Under the pieces are notes generated by a model that made no database searches, was not told the DNA's origin, and saw only the letters and a list, made by a program, of their open reading frames with translations. A DNA stretch of 64,000 bases from Nelumbo lutea (taxonomy: Eukaryota; Streptophyta; Magnoliopsida; Proteales; Nelumbonaceae): the NCBI GenBank assembly GCA_022828595.1, contig JAKGHH010000003.1, positions 19,468,934 to 19,532,933 of the forward strand, in the 5' to 3' direction. Both the position numbers and the translations under genes were made by a program. Positions 1 to 11,089 of this stretch are shown here, piece by piece (the stretch's first letter is position 1; every line of letters begins with the position of its first letter).

Positions 1-46
1 GCCTTACAGATACCCACATGTTCAGCGGGCTGAAATTGACAAAATA

Positions 47-637
47 GTGGTTGATTTGTTGTCCAAGCAGTTGATACAACCGAGCCACAGTCCCTATTCT
101 TCTCCAGTCCTGCTCGTCAATAAGAAGGATGGAACATGGCATTTTTGTGTTGATTATCGGGCCCTCAACAGCATCACTGTGAAGGATAGATTCCCAATTC
201 CATTAAAATACGAGTTATTTGATGAATTGAAGCATGTCGTTTATTTTTCCAAATTGGACTTGCGATTCAGCTACCATCAGATCCGGGTCCACCCAGAAGA
301 TATCCACAAAATGGCTTTCAGGACTCATGATGGCCTAATGAATGATATCTCTCGGCCCACCACTTTTCAGAGCCTCATGAATGATATCTCTCGGCCCCAC
401 CTCAGGCGCTTTATCTTGGTGTTCTTCGATGATATCTTGGTCTATAGTAGTGATTGGGCTTCTCATTTAGAACATTTGGAGCTAACCCCTGGGATTCTCG
501 GGCGAAATCAGTTATTCGCCAAGCCCTCCAAGTGCACATTTGGCCAGACACAGATTCAGTATTTGGGACACATAATTTCGTGGGTTACTGTAATGACCGA
601 TCTCGAGAAAATTGTGGCAATGACTCGGTGGGCTTAG
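47..637 (+). pseudogene. Ty3/gypsy reverse transcriptase remnant
   Basis: Recognisable RT blocks: SSPVLLVNKKDGTW, CVDYRALNSITVKDRFPIP, FSKLDLRFSYHQIRVHPED, and the catalytic box FFDDILVYS near 425-452. The usual MPFGL-type block just before the catalytic box is absent. In its place is a second copy of the MNDISRP segment, because nucleotides 333-358 and 372-397 are near-identical with a 39-base offset. After 637 the frame is lost, although GFLGLTDYYRRFI-like sequence continues around 660-705. This is a dead copy; the protein would have been the polymerase of the element's replication particle. Confidence 0.85.
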
Positions 638-747
638 CCCAAGACCATTAAGTGTTTGTAGGGTTTTCTGGGCCTCACCGATTACTATAGAAGGTTCATA
701 TAATTCATATAAGGCTATGCATCCCTGTCGCCCCTCTTACAACCCTG

Positions 748-966
748 TTGAAGAAAGAAGCTTTTACTTGGTCAGAACAAGCAGAAGTGGCATTTGAATC
801 CCTAAAAAAGGCGATTACGACACTGCCTACCTTGGCATTGCCCGACTTTACCAAGCCATTTGTGGTGGAGTGTGACGCATTGGGCAGAGAGATTGGTGCA
901 GTTCTGATGCAAGAAGGGCATCCTATTGCTTATTTCAATAAGTTCCTGTCAGCCCATTAAAGTCTA
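748..966 (+). pseudogene. RNase H domain, 5' part (Ty3/gypsy)
   Basis: WSEQAEVAFESLKKAI, PDFTKPFVVECDA and IGAVLMQEGHPIAYFNK are the typical linker and first strands of the Ty3/gypsy RNase H domain. The expected DAS acidic site reads DAL. The frame stops at 958-960, and the homology is interrupted at 967 by an hAT-type insertion; the rest of the domain resumes at 1982. Confidence 0.8.
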
Positions 967-974
967 CTTACGAC

Positions 975-1981
975 CATGGTTTCAAATGTCGCTAATGTCG
1001 TCCGACATACATGGTTCACCGACATGAAAATGGATGGTAATATAAAAATTACATTATTCTGATCGACATTTCCTATATTTCAAAAATGTCAACTAAATTG
1101 GTCCAAATAACTAAAAAAAGACATTTTTTCCTATTATGTCAACAGAATGTCGACTAATGTACATTAATAATATAATATATCAGTATATTATATTATTATA
1201 ATATAGTATATTAATATAAACTATTTCATTAATAATTTCTATTTAATATAATAAAAAAGAATTAACAAAATATAAAAACAAAAGAATAAATTAAATATTT
1301 TATAATATAAAACATAAAATATTTTTTAAGTAATAAAATATTAACTAGTTAGTATTTTTAAAATATTTATTAAAATTAGAAAAATGCTTATTAAATTTTA
1401 TAATAAATCATATTCTACATTTAATATAAAAAATCAGAACAAATTTATTAAATTTCATACTAAATCATAATTTATTATAAGTTTAGTATTAAAAATCATA
1501 ATAAATTCAGTTTATCATAATCATGATACTACAAAAAGGAGAGTCAGATTATTAAATTTATAATAAAACATAATGTATTATAACTTTCATATTTAAAAAA
1601 TCAGAATAAATGTATTTCTATTTACTAGTGTGAAATAAATATTTTAGAATTTATAATAAATCAGAATTAAAAATAAGAAAAGAAAATATCAGATAACCTT
1701 GCAAAAACATCAAAATGCATAATAAATCAATAAATCGTCATTTACTAATTCGTTATTGATCTTTATATAATGGTTGGTAATAAGATAATAGTCTAAAAAT
1801 ATGTATTAATGATTCTTTTATCATTTCACAAAATATCATTGCATATTTCCACATATTTCATAATATTTTCACAATGTCTCTAATTTTTACAATATTTCCC
1901 CTTGATATTTTCGACATTTCCGACATATGTCCTATATTTTGGCAAGCGACATTTTCATCAACATCGACATTTTAAACCTTG
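975..1981. mobile_element. hAT-type non-autonomous DNA transposon inserted in gypsy RNase H
   Basis: 1,007-bp AT-rich element flanked by a perfect 8-bp target duplication CTTACGAC (967-974 and 1982-1989). Left end CATGGTTTCAAATGTCG and the reverse complement of the right end CAAGGTTTAAAATGTCG match at 15 of 17 positions. CA(A/T)GG-type inverted ends plus an 8-bp duplication are hAT hallmarks. Sub-terminal ATGTCG/CGACAT hexamers recur at both ends, as expected for transposase-binding repeats. No coding sequence is visible in the interior. Removing the element and one duplication copy rejoins the RNase H homology. Confidence 0.9.
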
Positions 1982-2508
1982 CTTACGACAAGGAGCTAAT
2001 GGCTTTGGTGCTTTCTGTGCACAAATGGAGAACTTACTTGTTGGGGCGAAAATTCACAGTGAGGACTGATCAGAGGAGTCTCAAACATCTAATGGAACAA
2101 ATAACCTTGAATAACGGAAGTGCGCCAGCAAGTTAATGGGCTTTGATTTCACCATTGAATACAAACCTGGCCCCTCCAACAGAGTTGTTGATGCTTTATC
2201 CAGAAGAGAAGAAATGAACTCTTTGACAACTTACAGACCTCTCCATCCCTTGCTTGATCGCATCAAGGAAGAAGCTCAACAAGATGAATTAAAACTGATT
2301 CGGGAGCAGTTGGTATCAGGGGCAAACCCAGTAGCGGGGTACTCCCTGGTGGGCTCAGACTTATTCTACAAAGGGTGACTGGTGATAGCACCAAAATCTG
2401 TTTTCCAGACAAACCTCTTGAAGTTATTCCATGAGTCACTAGAGGGAGGTCATTCGGGGATGATCAGAACTTATAGGCGCATAGCAGCCCACTTCTATTG
2501 GCAGGTTA
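1982..2508 (+). pseudogene. RNase H 3' part and integrase H2C2 zinc-binding region
   Basis: [33 protein letters not shown] (read in pieces across 1983-2085) and MGFDFTIEYKPGPSNRVVDALSRR are the C-terminal half of the Ty3/gypsy RNase H. They are followed by the integrase zinc-binding region, LFHESLEGGHSGM...HFYWQ, ending near 2508. Two frame changes, around 2135 and 2378, break the frame. This continues the domain that the hAT insertion split. Confidence 0.8.
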
Positions 2509-3376
2509 TCCCCCTGGGATCCATCAGAAACTTTAGCTAAAGTAGGGGCAACTAAGAAAAGCCTTCAGTGGGGAAAACCTAGGCCAGGAGTGGATATGTA
2601 AAACTTTATTTTCTGCTTCTAAAGTTTGGTTGCTGACAAGGTTTGCCTTGTTTTGCCTTCAACTGCTTTGTATTACCCTCTCTCTTTACCTAGCTATTTG
2701 GGTAGTAGAGAGCTTTTTTTTATTGAATACAGGTTTCTGTTATTGATCCAAAAAAAATCTTCAATTGCATTTAGATTTGTGATCTCATCGGATTGATATC
2801 TGGAAGAACTTTATCCCCTTGATCAGCTATTTTGAAGGTTCCAAGCACTACACAATGAGCTACCTGATTACCTTGGCTATGGCTGACATTTGTAGTAGGA
2901 TCACTTGCTGGAAATGGAAATGCTGACAGGATTAATTGCTTATTTCAAGTCTTTCAGAAAATTATAAATGACCCAAGATTACTGACACATTTCTTGGAAA
3001 GAAGGATAGAAGTTGAAGCTAAATATTTAAGTGCACTGTACTGTTTCAAGAAAATGCACCATCAGACTGATGATTGCTTGTAACAGCATTAATTTTTGTA
3101 CAATACTTGAACTGAAGAAGCAAACAATGGAAGTAGTATATATCTCTATGAAAAGCTTAAGGCCACTATCATGTCCCTCAGTTCAAACGATAGGCCTTGT
3201 TGCCTTATCTAGATGAATTAAATGCAGAGGTAATACCAGACTATCTCAGTGTGTGTACAAAAGAGACTTGTCATTCATCTACAATTTTCTTATGACTATA
3301 TTCTTTTGTAATATAAGGTGGCTCATGTACAACTAAAGTACCTAAAATGGACCCTTGTCTGTTCTGAAGCAATTTC
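2509..3376. other. Unassigned, no gene recognised
   Basis: The gypsy homology ends at 2508. Up to about 2755 there is a T-rich stretch closing in an A run, which looks like the 3' tail of a LINE but carries no coding sequence. Around 2900-3060 a short open stretch reads like conserved protein (DRINCLFQVFQKIINDPRLL), but I cannot name a family and it is broken. Confidence 0.4.
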
Positions 3377-3526
3377 ATTGGACTCAAGACCAATCTTAGC
3401 AAGATTATGGCCTATGGCATTGAGGCATACAAATATGAGGAATTGGCAAAGGCACTGGGGTGTGATGTGGGTAAACTTTTGACATCTCATCTAGAGTTTC
3501 CCTTAGGGGCAGTCAATAGGGTTATC
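3377..3526 (+). pseudogene. LINE (L1-type) reverse transcriptase scrap
   Basis: A 50-codon open stretch contains GLKTNLSK, then EELAKALGCDVGKLLTSHLEFPLGA. This matches the plant LINE RT block GLxxNxxKS...LGCxxGxLPTxYLGLPLGA. It is isolated: no endonuclease or upstream RT is recognisable and a stop follows immediately, so it is a fossil fragment. Confidence 0.7.
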
Positions 3527-5538
3527 TGAAGATGGTTCAGACGATAAAGCAAAATATAACCTTGCAAACTGTTGCCATGTTTGATTTTCAACAGAAATCG
3601 GAGCTTGTCGAAAGACCACTTGGATGAATGAAATACCCCTGTCAGCTAGTGGTTGTGCTGTCGTGGACCTATGGGAAGGAAAGGGCAAAAGGAAAATATC
3701 ATGGTTATCAGTAACCCTAGGAAAAACTGAAGCAGAACTGAAGTGTGGGACAGTTGTGAAGACATAATGGTTTTGAGAAACATTTCTGATTTTGAGGAAC
3801 GAATAGGTAGGAATGAAGCATGTAGTGAGGAGATCCATTGAATAAGACAACTGGCACTTTAATATCTAGGAGTTATGTACACAATGAACTCTTTGGACTG
3901 ACAAATAGCTCCATTTTGGCTTATGAAAATATGCATAAGATGCATAAAGCCATAAACAGGATTAAAAGTGAAACATGCTTCAAGAGAAACACATTATGAT
4001 TTATGATATACAAATATACTCCAAATAAAACAGGCTTTGTGTCAAAAAATTAGAAAAATAATTCAAATACTGTTGCAATGAGTTCAACACCTAAGCAGGA
4101 CACTGCAAATGCTTGTTCCTAATTATCTATTATGTGTATTAATCTGTTGTGAAGAGTTTGAGCTAAGGGCCATTACCCAATGTTGGTCCTGACTATCCAG
4201 GGTCTTGAGACAGGTAGAATGGAAACACCCAACCTTTGACATTTTTTGTACAAAGCCACTGCTCTCAGACTTCAACGGCACTCTTATGCTTGTTAGCCCA
4301 AGATTTTACCATCTGCCAAGAAAAGGACCCTTACTACTAGGAGCTTGAGTTAATCTCTTATTTTTTATGGAGCCAAAAGGAAGGCTACAAATTGTACTGT
4401 TGAACTCACTTAGGTAGGATTTCAGAAGATATACAAACAATGACAGTAGTGTGTCCAAAGCCCTCATATAATATGAACAAGAAATTAATCTAAGAAAAAC
4501 ATCAAAGAATAGAAAATTGTTAATCATAACCATGTCTCTGTAGAATTATAATAAGGAAGCTTTTTCTGCGCCCTCTACTCCTCTGTTAGTCTTCATAGAC
4601 TTGGTAGTGCTTTTATCTGATAACTTAAGAGCATGAAATCCATGGAATAAGACTCAATTTTCTCTATTTTCAGGTTCTCCCACAAGAAGTGCATGGTCCA
4701 TGTTTTAAAGTCCAAAGCCACGTAAAGCAGGCATTTCTGTCACATCGTATGAATAAACATGTAGACGAACTTGGGCACAATAGCCAAGGCCCAAGGAAAA
4801 CCAAACTTACTGAAATGTTCATAGAAGCATATAATAACCAAAATAGGGATATCATTTTTTTTTTGGAAAAAAAAGGTATTGTATTAAAACAAGACTATAT
4901 CAGGTCATGAAGCCATAAAACTCTGACGAAATGCTATGGTGGCATACACACATAATATTGATAGATATAAGCATCAATGGAATCAATACCATTGTAACCT
5001 CCTATTAAACCTACCCATGGATTCCAAGCTTCCATAAATGCATGCAATGAGCTCAACAAACATAATATAAACCAATCATATAGAACCATATGAAGAAGTC
5101 AAAGCCAACAATAAAAAGGCTCACATAAAATTCAAGAGGAAAGGGAATTACCAGACTATTTCAACAGAAAAGTCATCTAAAGCACTAAACCAACCAAATC
5201 ATCTCTTGAGTTGACTTGAGGGAAGAAGTATTTCAAAAACCAGTTGTGTATTGATCAGTGATCTGTTAACTAATGGAAATTGGAGTAACATAAGAAAATG
5301 ACACCCTTACTGAACAGCTTAATAAAACCCCTAATCAAATCCAAATAGGTTACACGTTTTTTTTTCTGTAACAAATACTCTCAAATTATTCATTTTTGCT
5401 CATATACACTCTAGTCAACAGACATCTGCCGCTTAAACTGGGTGCATCTCCTTGTTCCAGCATTACACAGTTAAGAACAAAAAAAAAAAAAAAGAAACAA
5501 AAAATGGTTGCATCACTATAGAACAATTCCAGATAGCT
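3527..5538. other. No gene recognised between LINE scrap and PPR gene
   Basis: Mixed, moderately AT-rich sequence with short non-homologous open frames only. The last few hundred bases (about 5340-5538) are the likely 3' flank of the minus-strand PPR gene, with T- and A-rich runs. I see no tRNA, rRNA or transposon ends. Confidence 0.4.
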
Positions 5539-7197
5539 TCATCCAGCTTCTTTGCTTGAATTGAACTTCGAGAACCTGTCTTTTAAATCGGCAACCAAAT
5601 ATCCCTTACCTAACTTATAAAGACTTTTCATCACTTTCATATAAACAGGAAAATTGGGTCTGAGACCCTTCTCAATCATTTCAACAAGGACCTCTCGTGC
5701 ATCAACAACCTTCCCTTCCTTCAGGTGAAGGCTAGCAAGCAAGCTGTAATTCATATTGCTGGAACATCCATATTTGGCATGCATGTCAACAACATATTTA
5801 TATGCTTCCTGGAATCTTCCAGTTTGAAAGTAGCCCTTGATGAATGCAGCATGTGTTGTCAGCCGAGGTTCAAGACCTATTGATCTCATCTGATTAAGAA
5901 ATTCAATTGCAAAATCCAATCTCCCCACTCTACATGCACGGTGCACAATTATTTCGAAGGTAATGGCATCAGGATAAAAACCCCATTCTTTCATTAGTTG
6001 GAGCAGATTGCAAGCTTCGGGAATCCGTCCATTCTTGCAGAGACTACCAAGCAAGTAATTAAAAGAATTAGCATCTGGATTACAGCCATACCTCACCATC
6101 TCATCAAATAAATCTCTGGCTTCCTGAAAACTGCCACTCCTACACTTTGCCCAAATGAGAAGATTGTAATAAGACGTCTTTCTAGCTCTTTCTTCCATCA
6201 CGAAGATGGCCAAGTCAAAGTAGTTTGAACTACAAAGCATCTTGATCAGAGCATAGATGCCAGAATTACGACACGACCCTCCAGCTTTTTCTAACATCTC
6301 TACGACTAGTTTCACTGAGCTTCTAGCTGAATCTCCATAACTGCAAAGAGGTAAAAGAAAAGCAAACGCCTTCTCGGTTAAACAAATTCCTTTCTGAGAA
6401 AGACTCTTCAGCACAAGGACCATCGACTCGTAGTCTTCTAACCGACCCAGATTATCAACAAGCAGACTCCAAATCTCTGCAGTACGGCCAATATCTGGTT
6501 GGGTGTTTCTTACCCAAACAAAGAACCGCGAAGCTGGAAGCCCATCATGGTTAAGGGCCTGAAGAACGTCGCTAATCAAAGCAATAGAAAGCTTTACACC
6601 CAACTGATCTAGCCTTACTTCAATGTTATCTTCACCTCCTTTAAGCAGCTCAATAATTTCTGCAACTATCAGCTGATTAACATTTGGCTTGTTAAAAGGA
6701 GTTCTTCGCTTGACACTTCCTCCGCGTGAGTGAGACTTCATACCGGCTCTTCTATTGGATTTCTCGAGATCAGATTCTTCCTTAGAAACGTGGGTTCCCA
6801 GAGAACTAGAGGTGGAAAATGGCCTGTATACACTATTAACGGAACTCGGAGAATCAAAATCTGTGGCCACACATTTACTAGTGATTCGGAAGTCATTGTT
6901 GCTAACGAACACTCCAGTCAGTGGCGAAGGAGACGAAAAAGATGTTATAGAAGAGGTCGAAATCGATCGAAATAAATAGCCAAGAGCATGTGAAAGATAT
7001 AATGCAGGGTTTCGTCGAGTAGAAGAGGGAGGAGAGCTAAGGTTTATGATGGATATTAGGGTTTTATGCGACGGAATGAAGAGACTGGATCGGAGGTAAC
7101 AGAGAGTATAAAGGTTTAGAGCTTGAGAGTTACCTGAAACTCTGGCGAATACACGAGATTTCCATCCCATAATCATCCGAGCACTGGCTTGTAGCAT
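5539..7197 (-). CDS. P-class pentatricopeptide repeat protein, probably mitochondrial
   Basis: An intact intron-free frame of 552 codons, typical of plant PPR genes. PPR proteins are helical-repeat RNA-binding proteins that act on organellar transcripts (processing, stabilisation, splicing, translation). Residues 1-100 are rich in S, R and hydrophobics with almost no acids, which fits an organelle presequence. A linker with basic patches (149-170) follows, then degenerate repeats (about 200-330). Clear 35-residue PPR motifs start at about 341 (YNLLIWAKCRSGSFQEA), 376 (FNYLLGSLCKNGRIPEA), 411, 446 and 482 (YSLLASLHLKEGKVVDA), with repeat ends such as MVRYGCNPD and MIEKGLRPN. There is no E, DYW or SMR domain, so it is P-class. 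The first Met is used because it precedes the presequence; Met8 is possible. The RNA target cannot be read from sequence. Confidence 0.9.
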   Translation of the reverse strand: MLQASARMIMGWKSRVFARVSGNSQALNLYTLCYLRSSLFIPSHKTLISIINLSSPPSSTRRNPALYLSHALGYLFRSISTSSITSFSSPSPLTGVFVSNNDFRITSKCVATDFDSPSSVNSVYRPFSTSSSLGTHVSKEESDLEKSNRRAGMKSHSRGGSVKRRTPFNKPNVNQLIVAEIIELLKGGEDNIEVRLDQLGVKLSIALISDVLQALNHDGLPASRFFVWVRNTQPDIGRTAEIWSLLVDNLGRLEDYESMVLVLKSLSQKGICLTEKAFAFLLPLCSYGDSARSSVKLVVEMLEKAGGSCRNSGIYALIKMLCSSNYFDLAIFVMEERARKTSYYNLLIWAKCRSGSFQEARDLFDEMVRYGCNPDANSFNYLLGSLCKNGRIPEACNLLQLMKEWGFYPDAITFEIIVHRACRVGRLDFAIEFLNQMRSIGLEPRLTTHAAFIKGYFQTGRFQEAYKYVVDMHAKYGCSSNMNYSLLASLHLKEGKVVDAREVLVEMIEKGLRPNFPVYMKVMKSLYKLGKGYLVADLKDRFSKFNSSKEAG

Positions 7198-7393
7198 GGA
7201 GGGCTCCGAGTTCTTTTTGGAGTGATCAATCGCAAAACATTTCTGTTTTTGGAAGTTAAAACTCGAAAACCCAAAGTAATGACAAATTTCTTAAATTACC
7301 CCTAACGTTTTACGAAATTCTACCGGATGTGACGGTTTCTGGTGAACTACCTCGTCGTCTGCTCCGACTCATGGGCTTAAGTAGAGCTTTCTA

Positions 7394-8207
7394 ATGTAAT
7401 GCAATCCGATTACTCCTTGTAAGAGATAATCTGTTCATCTTTGTAGATAGCGAGAACTAATTGCCTCCAAGAACTGAATCAGAGAATTCGGGGTGGCTTA
7501 CCCAACGGGGATACTCTGATGGCTAAGTCAGCACTTAATAGTGAGCAAGAAATGATATTGGAGAATGAGAGAGCTAGAGAGCAAATATTACCCTTCATTT
7601 TTCTCCTCATTGCCTCTCTTTTTTTGCATGCCTTCGCCCTTGGGGGGTGAGGTCTTTATATACTGGAAGTCCTTGTGGGTTTAGTGAAATAATTCTTGGA
7701 TTCCCGCTATGATGGGACCTGTTTTCGTGTTAGGTGGGGATAATGCTACCAACCGGTAAGGTTGTTCATTCTCGCCTGAATCGGGGAGTGGGTGAGTTAA
7801 TATAGCCGTTACAAGTCATAATCCCGTAGAATGCGGGGTACTGTGGTGAGATCCTCGAGGTTGTCATGCGGTGGTCAGCTTGACTAGGAAGCGAGTTGTC
7901 TGTAAGGTGACATGCTGCATGGTGGCGAGCTGCCTAGTGGCGAACTATCTGTGAGTGTTGCATGGTGGTGAGCTGCCTAGTGGCGAGCTACATGTAAGTG
8001 CTAAGTTGTTTGGGTGGCGAGATGCCTGTGAGGTGCGAGTTGTCTAAGTTGCCAGGCTACATGATGGTGAGTTGCCTGTGGTGAGCACGAGCTGCCTGTA
8101 AGTGGTGAGCTGTCTGTGGCAAGTTATCTAGTTGTCACGAGGCTTCACCTAGTTGTCACGAGGTGTCAGGTGTCAATGTCATTGGAGGGCCAAATCCGCT
8201 TTCATCA
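7394..8207 (-). mobile_element. Diverged, truncated LTR of the minisatellite-LTR family
   Basis: Similar along its length to the LTRs at 11090-12441, 52896-54534 and 55247-56835. Shared landmarks in order are a TGCAATCCGA block, TTTGTAG(A/G)T, GAACTGAATCAGAG, GAGAGAGCTAGAGAGCA, a GGGGGGTGAGGTCTTTATATA segment (minus-strand TATA box), GTCACGAGGTG and the terminal GGGCCAAATC...CATCA at 8207. It lacks the long 15-bp array at its left end and has only scattered GTGGCGAGCTGCC units around 7900-8120. No flanking duplication is seen. It is the oldest of the four LTR copies here. Confidence 0.75.
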
Positions 8208-8536
8208 CTACCCTTTTTTGTATAAGCATTCTTAATTTTTGTGAGAATTGACTAAGGATCTATTTGATTCGTAGTTGGAATCGAAATTGGGATGGGCCGA
8301 TGGAAAACAAAATCCTTCGGAATCAGTTGCAAGTGGTCGTAAGGATGGTGTGAGCATGGTTTTATGAGGATGGAATACGACGTTGTGTTTTTAGAGTATT
8401 TGCACAGTTTTTGTTTTTAGAAAATCAGATTTGGTATGCAACGACCATCCAAATATGAGATAAGATATCTTGAAACCAAAAGACTAGGATTAGCCCAAAA
8501 ATTGGATATGGTTCTCACGGTCTATTGTAGTAATAT
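8208..8536. other. Short intergenic stretch
   Basis: No gene. Sequence from about 8253 (ATCTATTTGATTC) resembles the start of the GGGCCCGTTTGGTTC-type MITE at 59539, but no matching right end is found. Confidence 0.3.
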
Positions 8537-8544
8537 CTCCTCAT

Positions 8545-9326
8545 TAGGGTTGTTTACGGGTTGGGTTGGGTCGGTTTATTGAGATTTTACCAACTGACCC
8601 AACCTGGCCGCGTTACTTGAAATTGAAACTGAAATCGACCCTGTGTTAAGCAAAACCGATTTGATTGGTTTGAGTCGGTTTGGGTCAGTTTTAGCTTTAA
8701 GTTCAACCATGGTAATAAATTGGTAGATTGGGCATCAAAGAAGTAGCTAGCAACATCATCCAGCAAGGAAAGCATATAAATTAAGAGAAAACAGGCTAAT
8801 AACTTTGTGAAGAATGAGCACCCCCCAATCAAGTTATCAATAAAATATAAAGTTAAACAGTATTAGATAAAGAATATTGAAATTTGTATATTTCAAGAAA
8901 CCTGCTAATCTAAGTAAAAAATGACACCTAATTCTAATTGTAGTTGGCTGCCTATTTGGTGTAAAAGACCATAGAAACTAGGATCCTTTGATTCTTTTCT
9001 TTAAATTTTAACAAAAAAATTCCTTGTCTAGTTGTCTTACAATACTTGCCATTAATGTCATTCCTAACTAGAAGACTAGAAATTAAGTTAGGTTGTAACT
9101 AGGATAGAGACAACTTAGTTAAGTAGGAACTAAGTAGGTTGTAATTACTAACTAGGAACTAACTACTAACTACTAAGTCGGTTCGGTTTGGGTCAGTTTC
9201 AGGTTTTCAGACTCGAACCATCAGTTTATGATTTTTTACAACCTGAAACCGACCGGTGTTGAAGAAAATCCGGCCGACTCAGATTGGTCGGTTTGATCGG
9301 TTTGGATCTTCTTATGAACAACCATA
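8545..9326. mobile_element. hAT-like MITE
   Basis: 782-bp non-coding element. Left end TAGGGTTGTTTA and the inverted right end TATGGTTGTTCA share 9 of 12 bases. It is flanked by CTCCTCAT (8537-8544) and CTCTTCAT (9327-9334), an 8-bp duplication with one mismatch. Both sub-terminal regions are rich in GGTTCGGTTTGGGTC-like motifs in opposite orientation, typical of TAGGG-ended hAT MITEs. Confidence 0.65.
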
Positions 9327-9334
9327 CTCTTCAT

Positions 9335-11084
9335 GAATATATATATATATATATATACCAATACGGATATATTCCCAATGCTTGGCTGCAAATGATTGTG
9401 AAAACGATTTTATGAAGACCAAATCCAATCTTCAAAAAAAAAAAAAAGTAAAATCGGGTTGAAGTTGAAATTTGGGTCGGGATTGGGTTAGGGTTACAAT
9501 TCATTAGTTGGAAACTTGGGCTCCAATCTTGTCAACAAGCCCAGTTATCAGGCGTATAAATGGGTGTGGCAAATTCTTGGCCCTGACTGGGTTGAACGAA
9601 GCATGTTAGGAGTTTGGACTGGACGATGCTAGGCCCTTTTCGTTCAAAAATGTAGTTTCATTTTGTTACAAATATAACAATAATTTGTATTTACAAATTT
9701 CTAGTATATAAGAAAAAAAAAGTAAATATAAGTTTAGAAATGAAATCTATCCAACACAAGATATAAGTTTTACAAATTAAAGTTATCAAAGATGTGCCAG
9801 TGATTGCCTCCTACCACCTGATATGAGACGGCAATTCCATACTTGTTTGTATACAGCCCAGCCCAAAGATCCTGGACCACATCTAAGCCCAGACCACTAG
9901 GCCCCCAACCAGGATAGAAGAGAAACTTCCCTTTATTACTAGTCATTCCATTCTGTTCTATTTAGTGTTTCATATCCATCCTTAAATTATGGGCACTTAA
10001 ATCTTTTTTTTTAATTCCACTCAAGTTATTACTAGTCTGCCCAATCTCAATCAAAGAGGAAAAGTTATCCTTTTAATTGGATGGCCTTTAATGCTTTCTC
10101 TTTAAGGTTCTTTTCCAATTTTTGCCACGATTTTTGCATCCATTGGTTTGTATTTATGATTTGCACTCTTACTTGATACAGAATTTGTACCATTTGTCTC
10201 ATTTCCATTTATTGGCAGTGCAAAATCTTTTAATCTCAAAAACTGATGCAAATTCTCCACCACCTTGCTCCTACCTCAATTCTCTCTCATACAAATTAGG
10301 GGCCATATCATTTTGCTTCCTGCTTCATCACTCCCAAACAAATAATCCTACTTCTACCTCCATTCTCTTCCACATAAGGTGGAATCACATAATTATACTT
10401 CTCATAAACAAATAAGACAAGATCAAATCTAAAACCAAAAAAAAATCCAAATTTTACATTCAGCCTATTTGCACTCTTATGAATTTTCACCAATTTAGGC
10501 TGTGCTTGGTACTATTGTTGTTGTTGTGTGTAACTAAAACGTGTTGGGTTTCATCAATAGAAATTGATATAAAAATAAAGCAAACGGCTATAGACTTGAA
10601 TTATTGATATATACATGGACAAAAATAAAGCAACGTGCTTGGCCCACGACCTGAGTCGTGGATTTACCCGATGGCCCACGAATTGACTAACATGGACCGA
10701 AACAAACGTGGACCAAGTTAGTCCATTGATAAAAATATTTACTTATTTAGTTAGTGGGCTGACCTAATTATTTAAACAAAATTGGGCCTACATTTTCTTC
10801 TCTCCATACATTTTCTGTCAAAAGCCCAATTGTACCACTACGCATTTTTCTTGTCATGCGACAACGACGACCTTATGGCTCCAAATGTTATCCGTTTTGT
10901 CTAAATTCATGTAATTTGAATACAATCGTTTTATAACTAGACTAGATAAAATATGGATCCATCACAATCCAATATACATCATTATCACCTTATTCACCAT
11001 CTTCTAAGTTTTGTCCCAGTTACATGGGTTTGCCTATTTGGTTGCAATGCAAATGAATTTATATTGATGGAAAAATTTATAGTG
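9335..11084. other. Intergenic, no gene recognised
   Basis: Starts with an (AT)n run at about 9340-9358. Only short non-homologous frames follow. The sequence is AT-rich with homopurine and homopyrimidine runs; no RNA gene or transposon end could be placed. Confidence 0.35.
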
Positions 11085-11089
11085 CAAAT

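Larger units (their letters stand above)
1..2508 (+). mobile_element. Degenerate Ty3/gypsy retrotransposon fragment (RT, RNase H, integrase zinc finger)
   Basis: Pol remnant of a Ty3/gypsy element that begins upstream of the window. Reading left to right it shows reverse transcriptase, RNase H and the H2C2 zinc-binding start of integrase, the normal Ty3/gypsy order. The last recognisable codons (HSGMIRTYRR...HFYWQ) end near 2508; the integrase core and 3' LTR are missing, so the copy is truncated. It carries frameshifts and stops, and a 1-kb DNA transposon splits its RNase H domain at 975-1981. No LTR, PBS or target duplication is visible, so the family lineage cannot be fixed. Confidence 0.9.
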
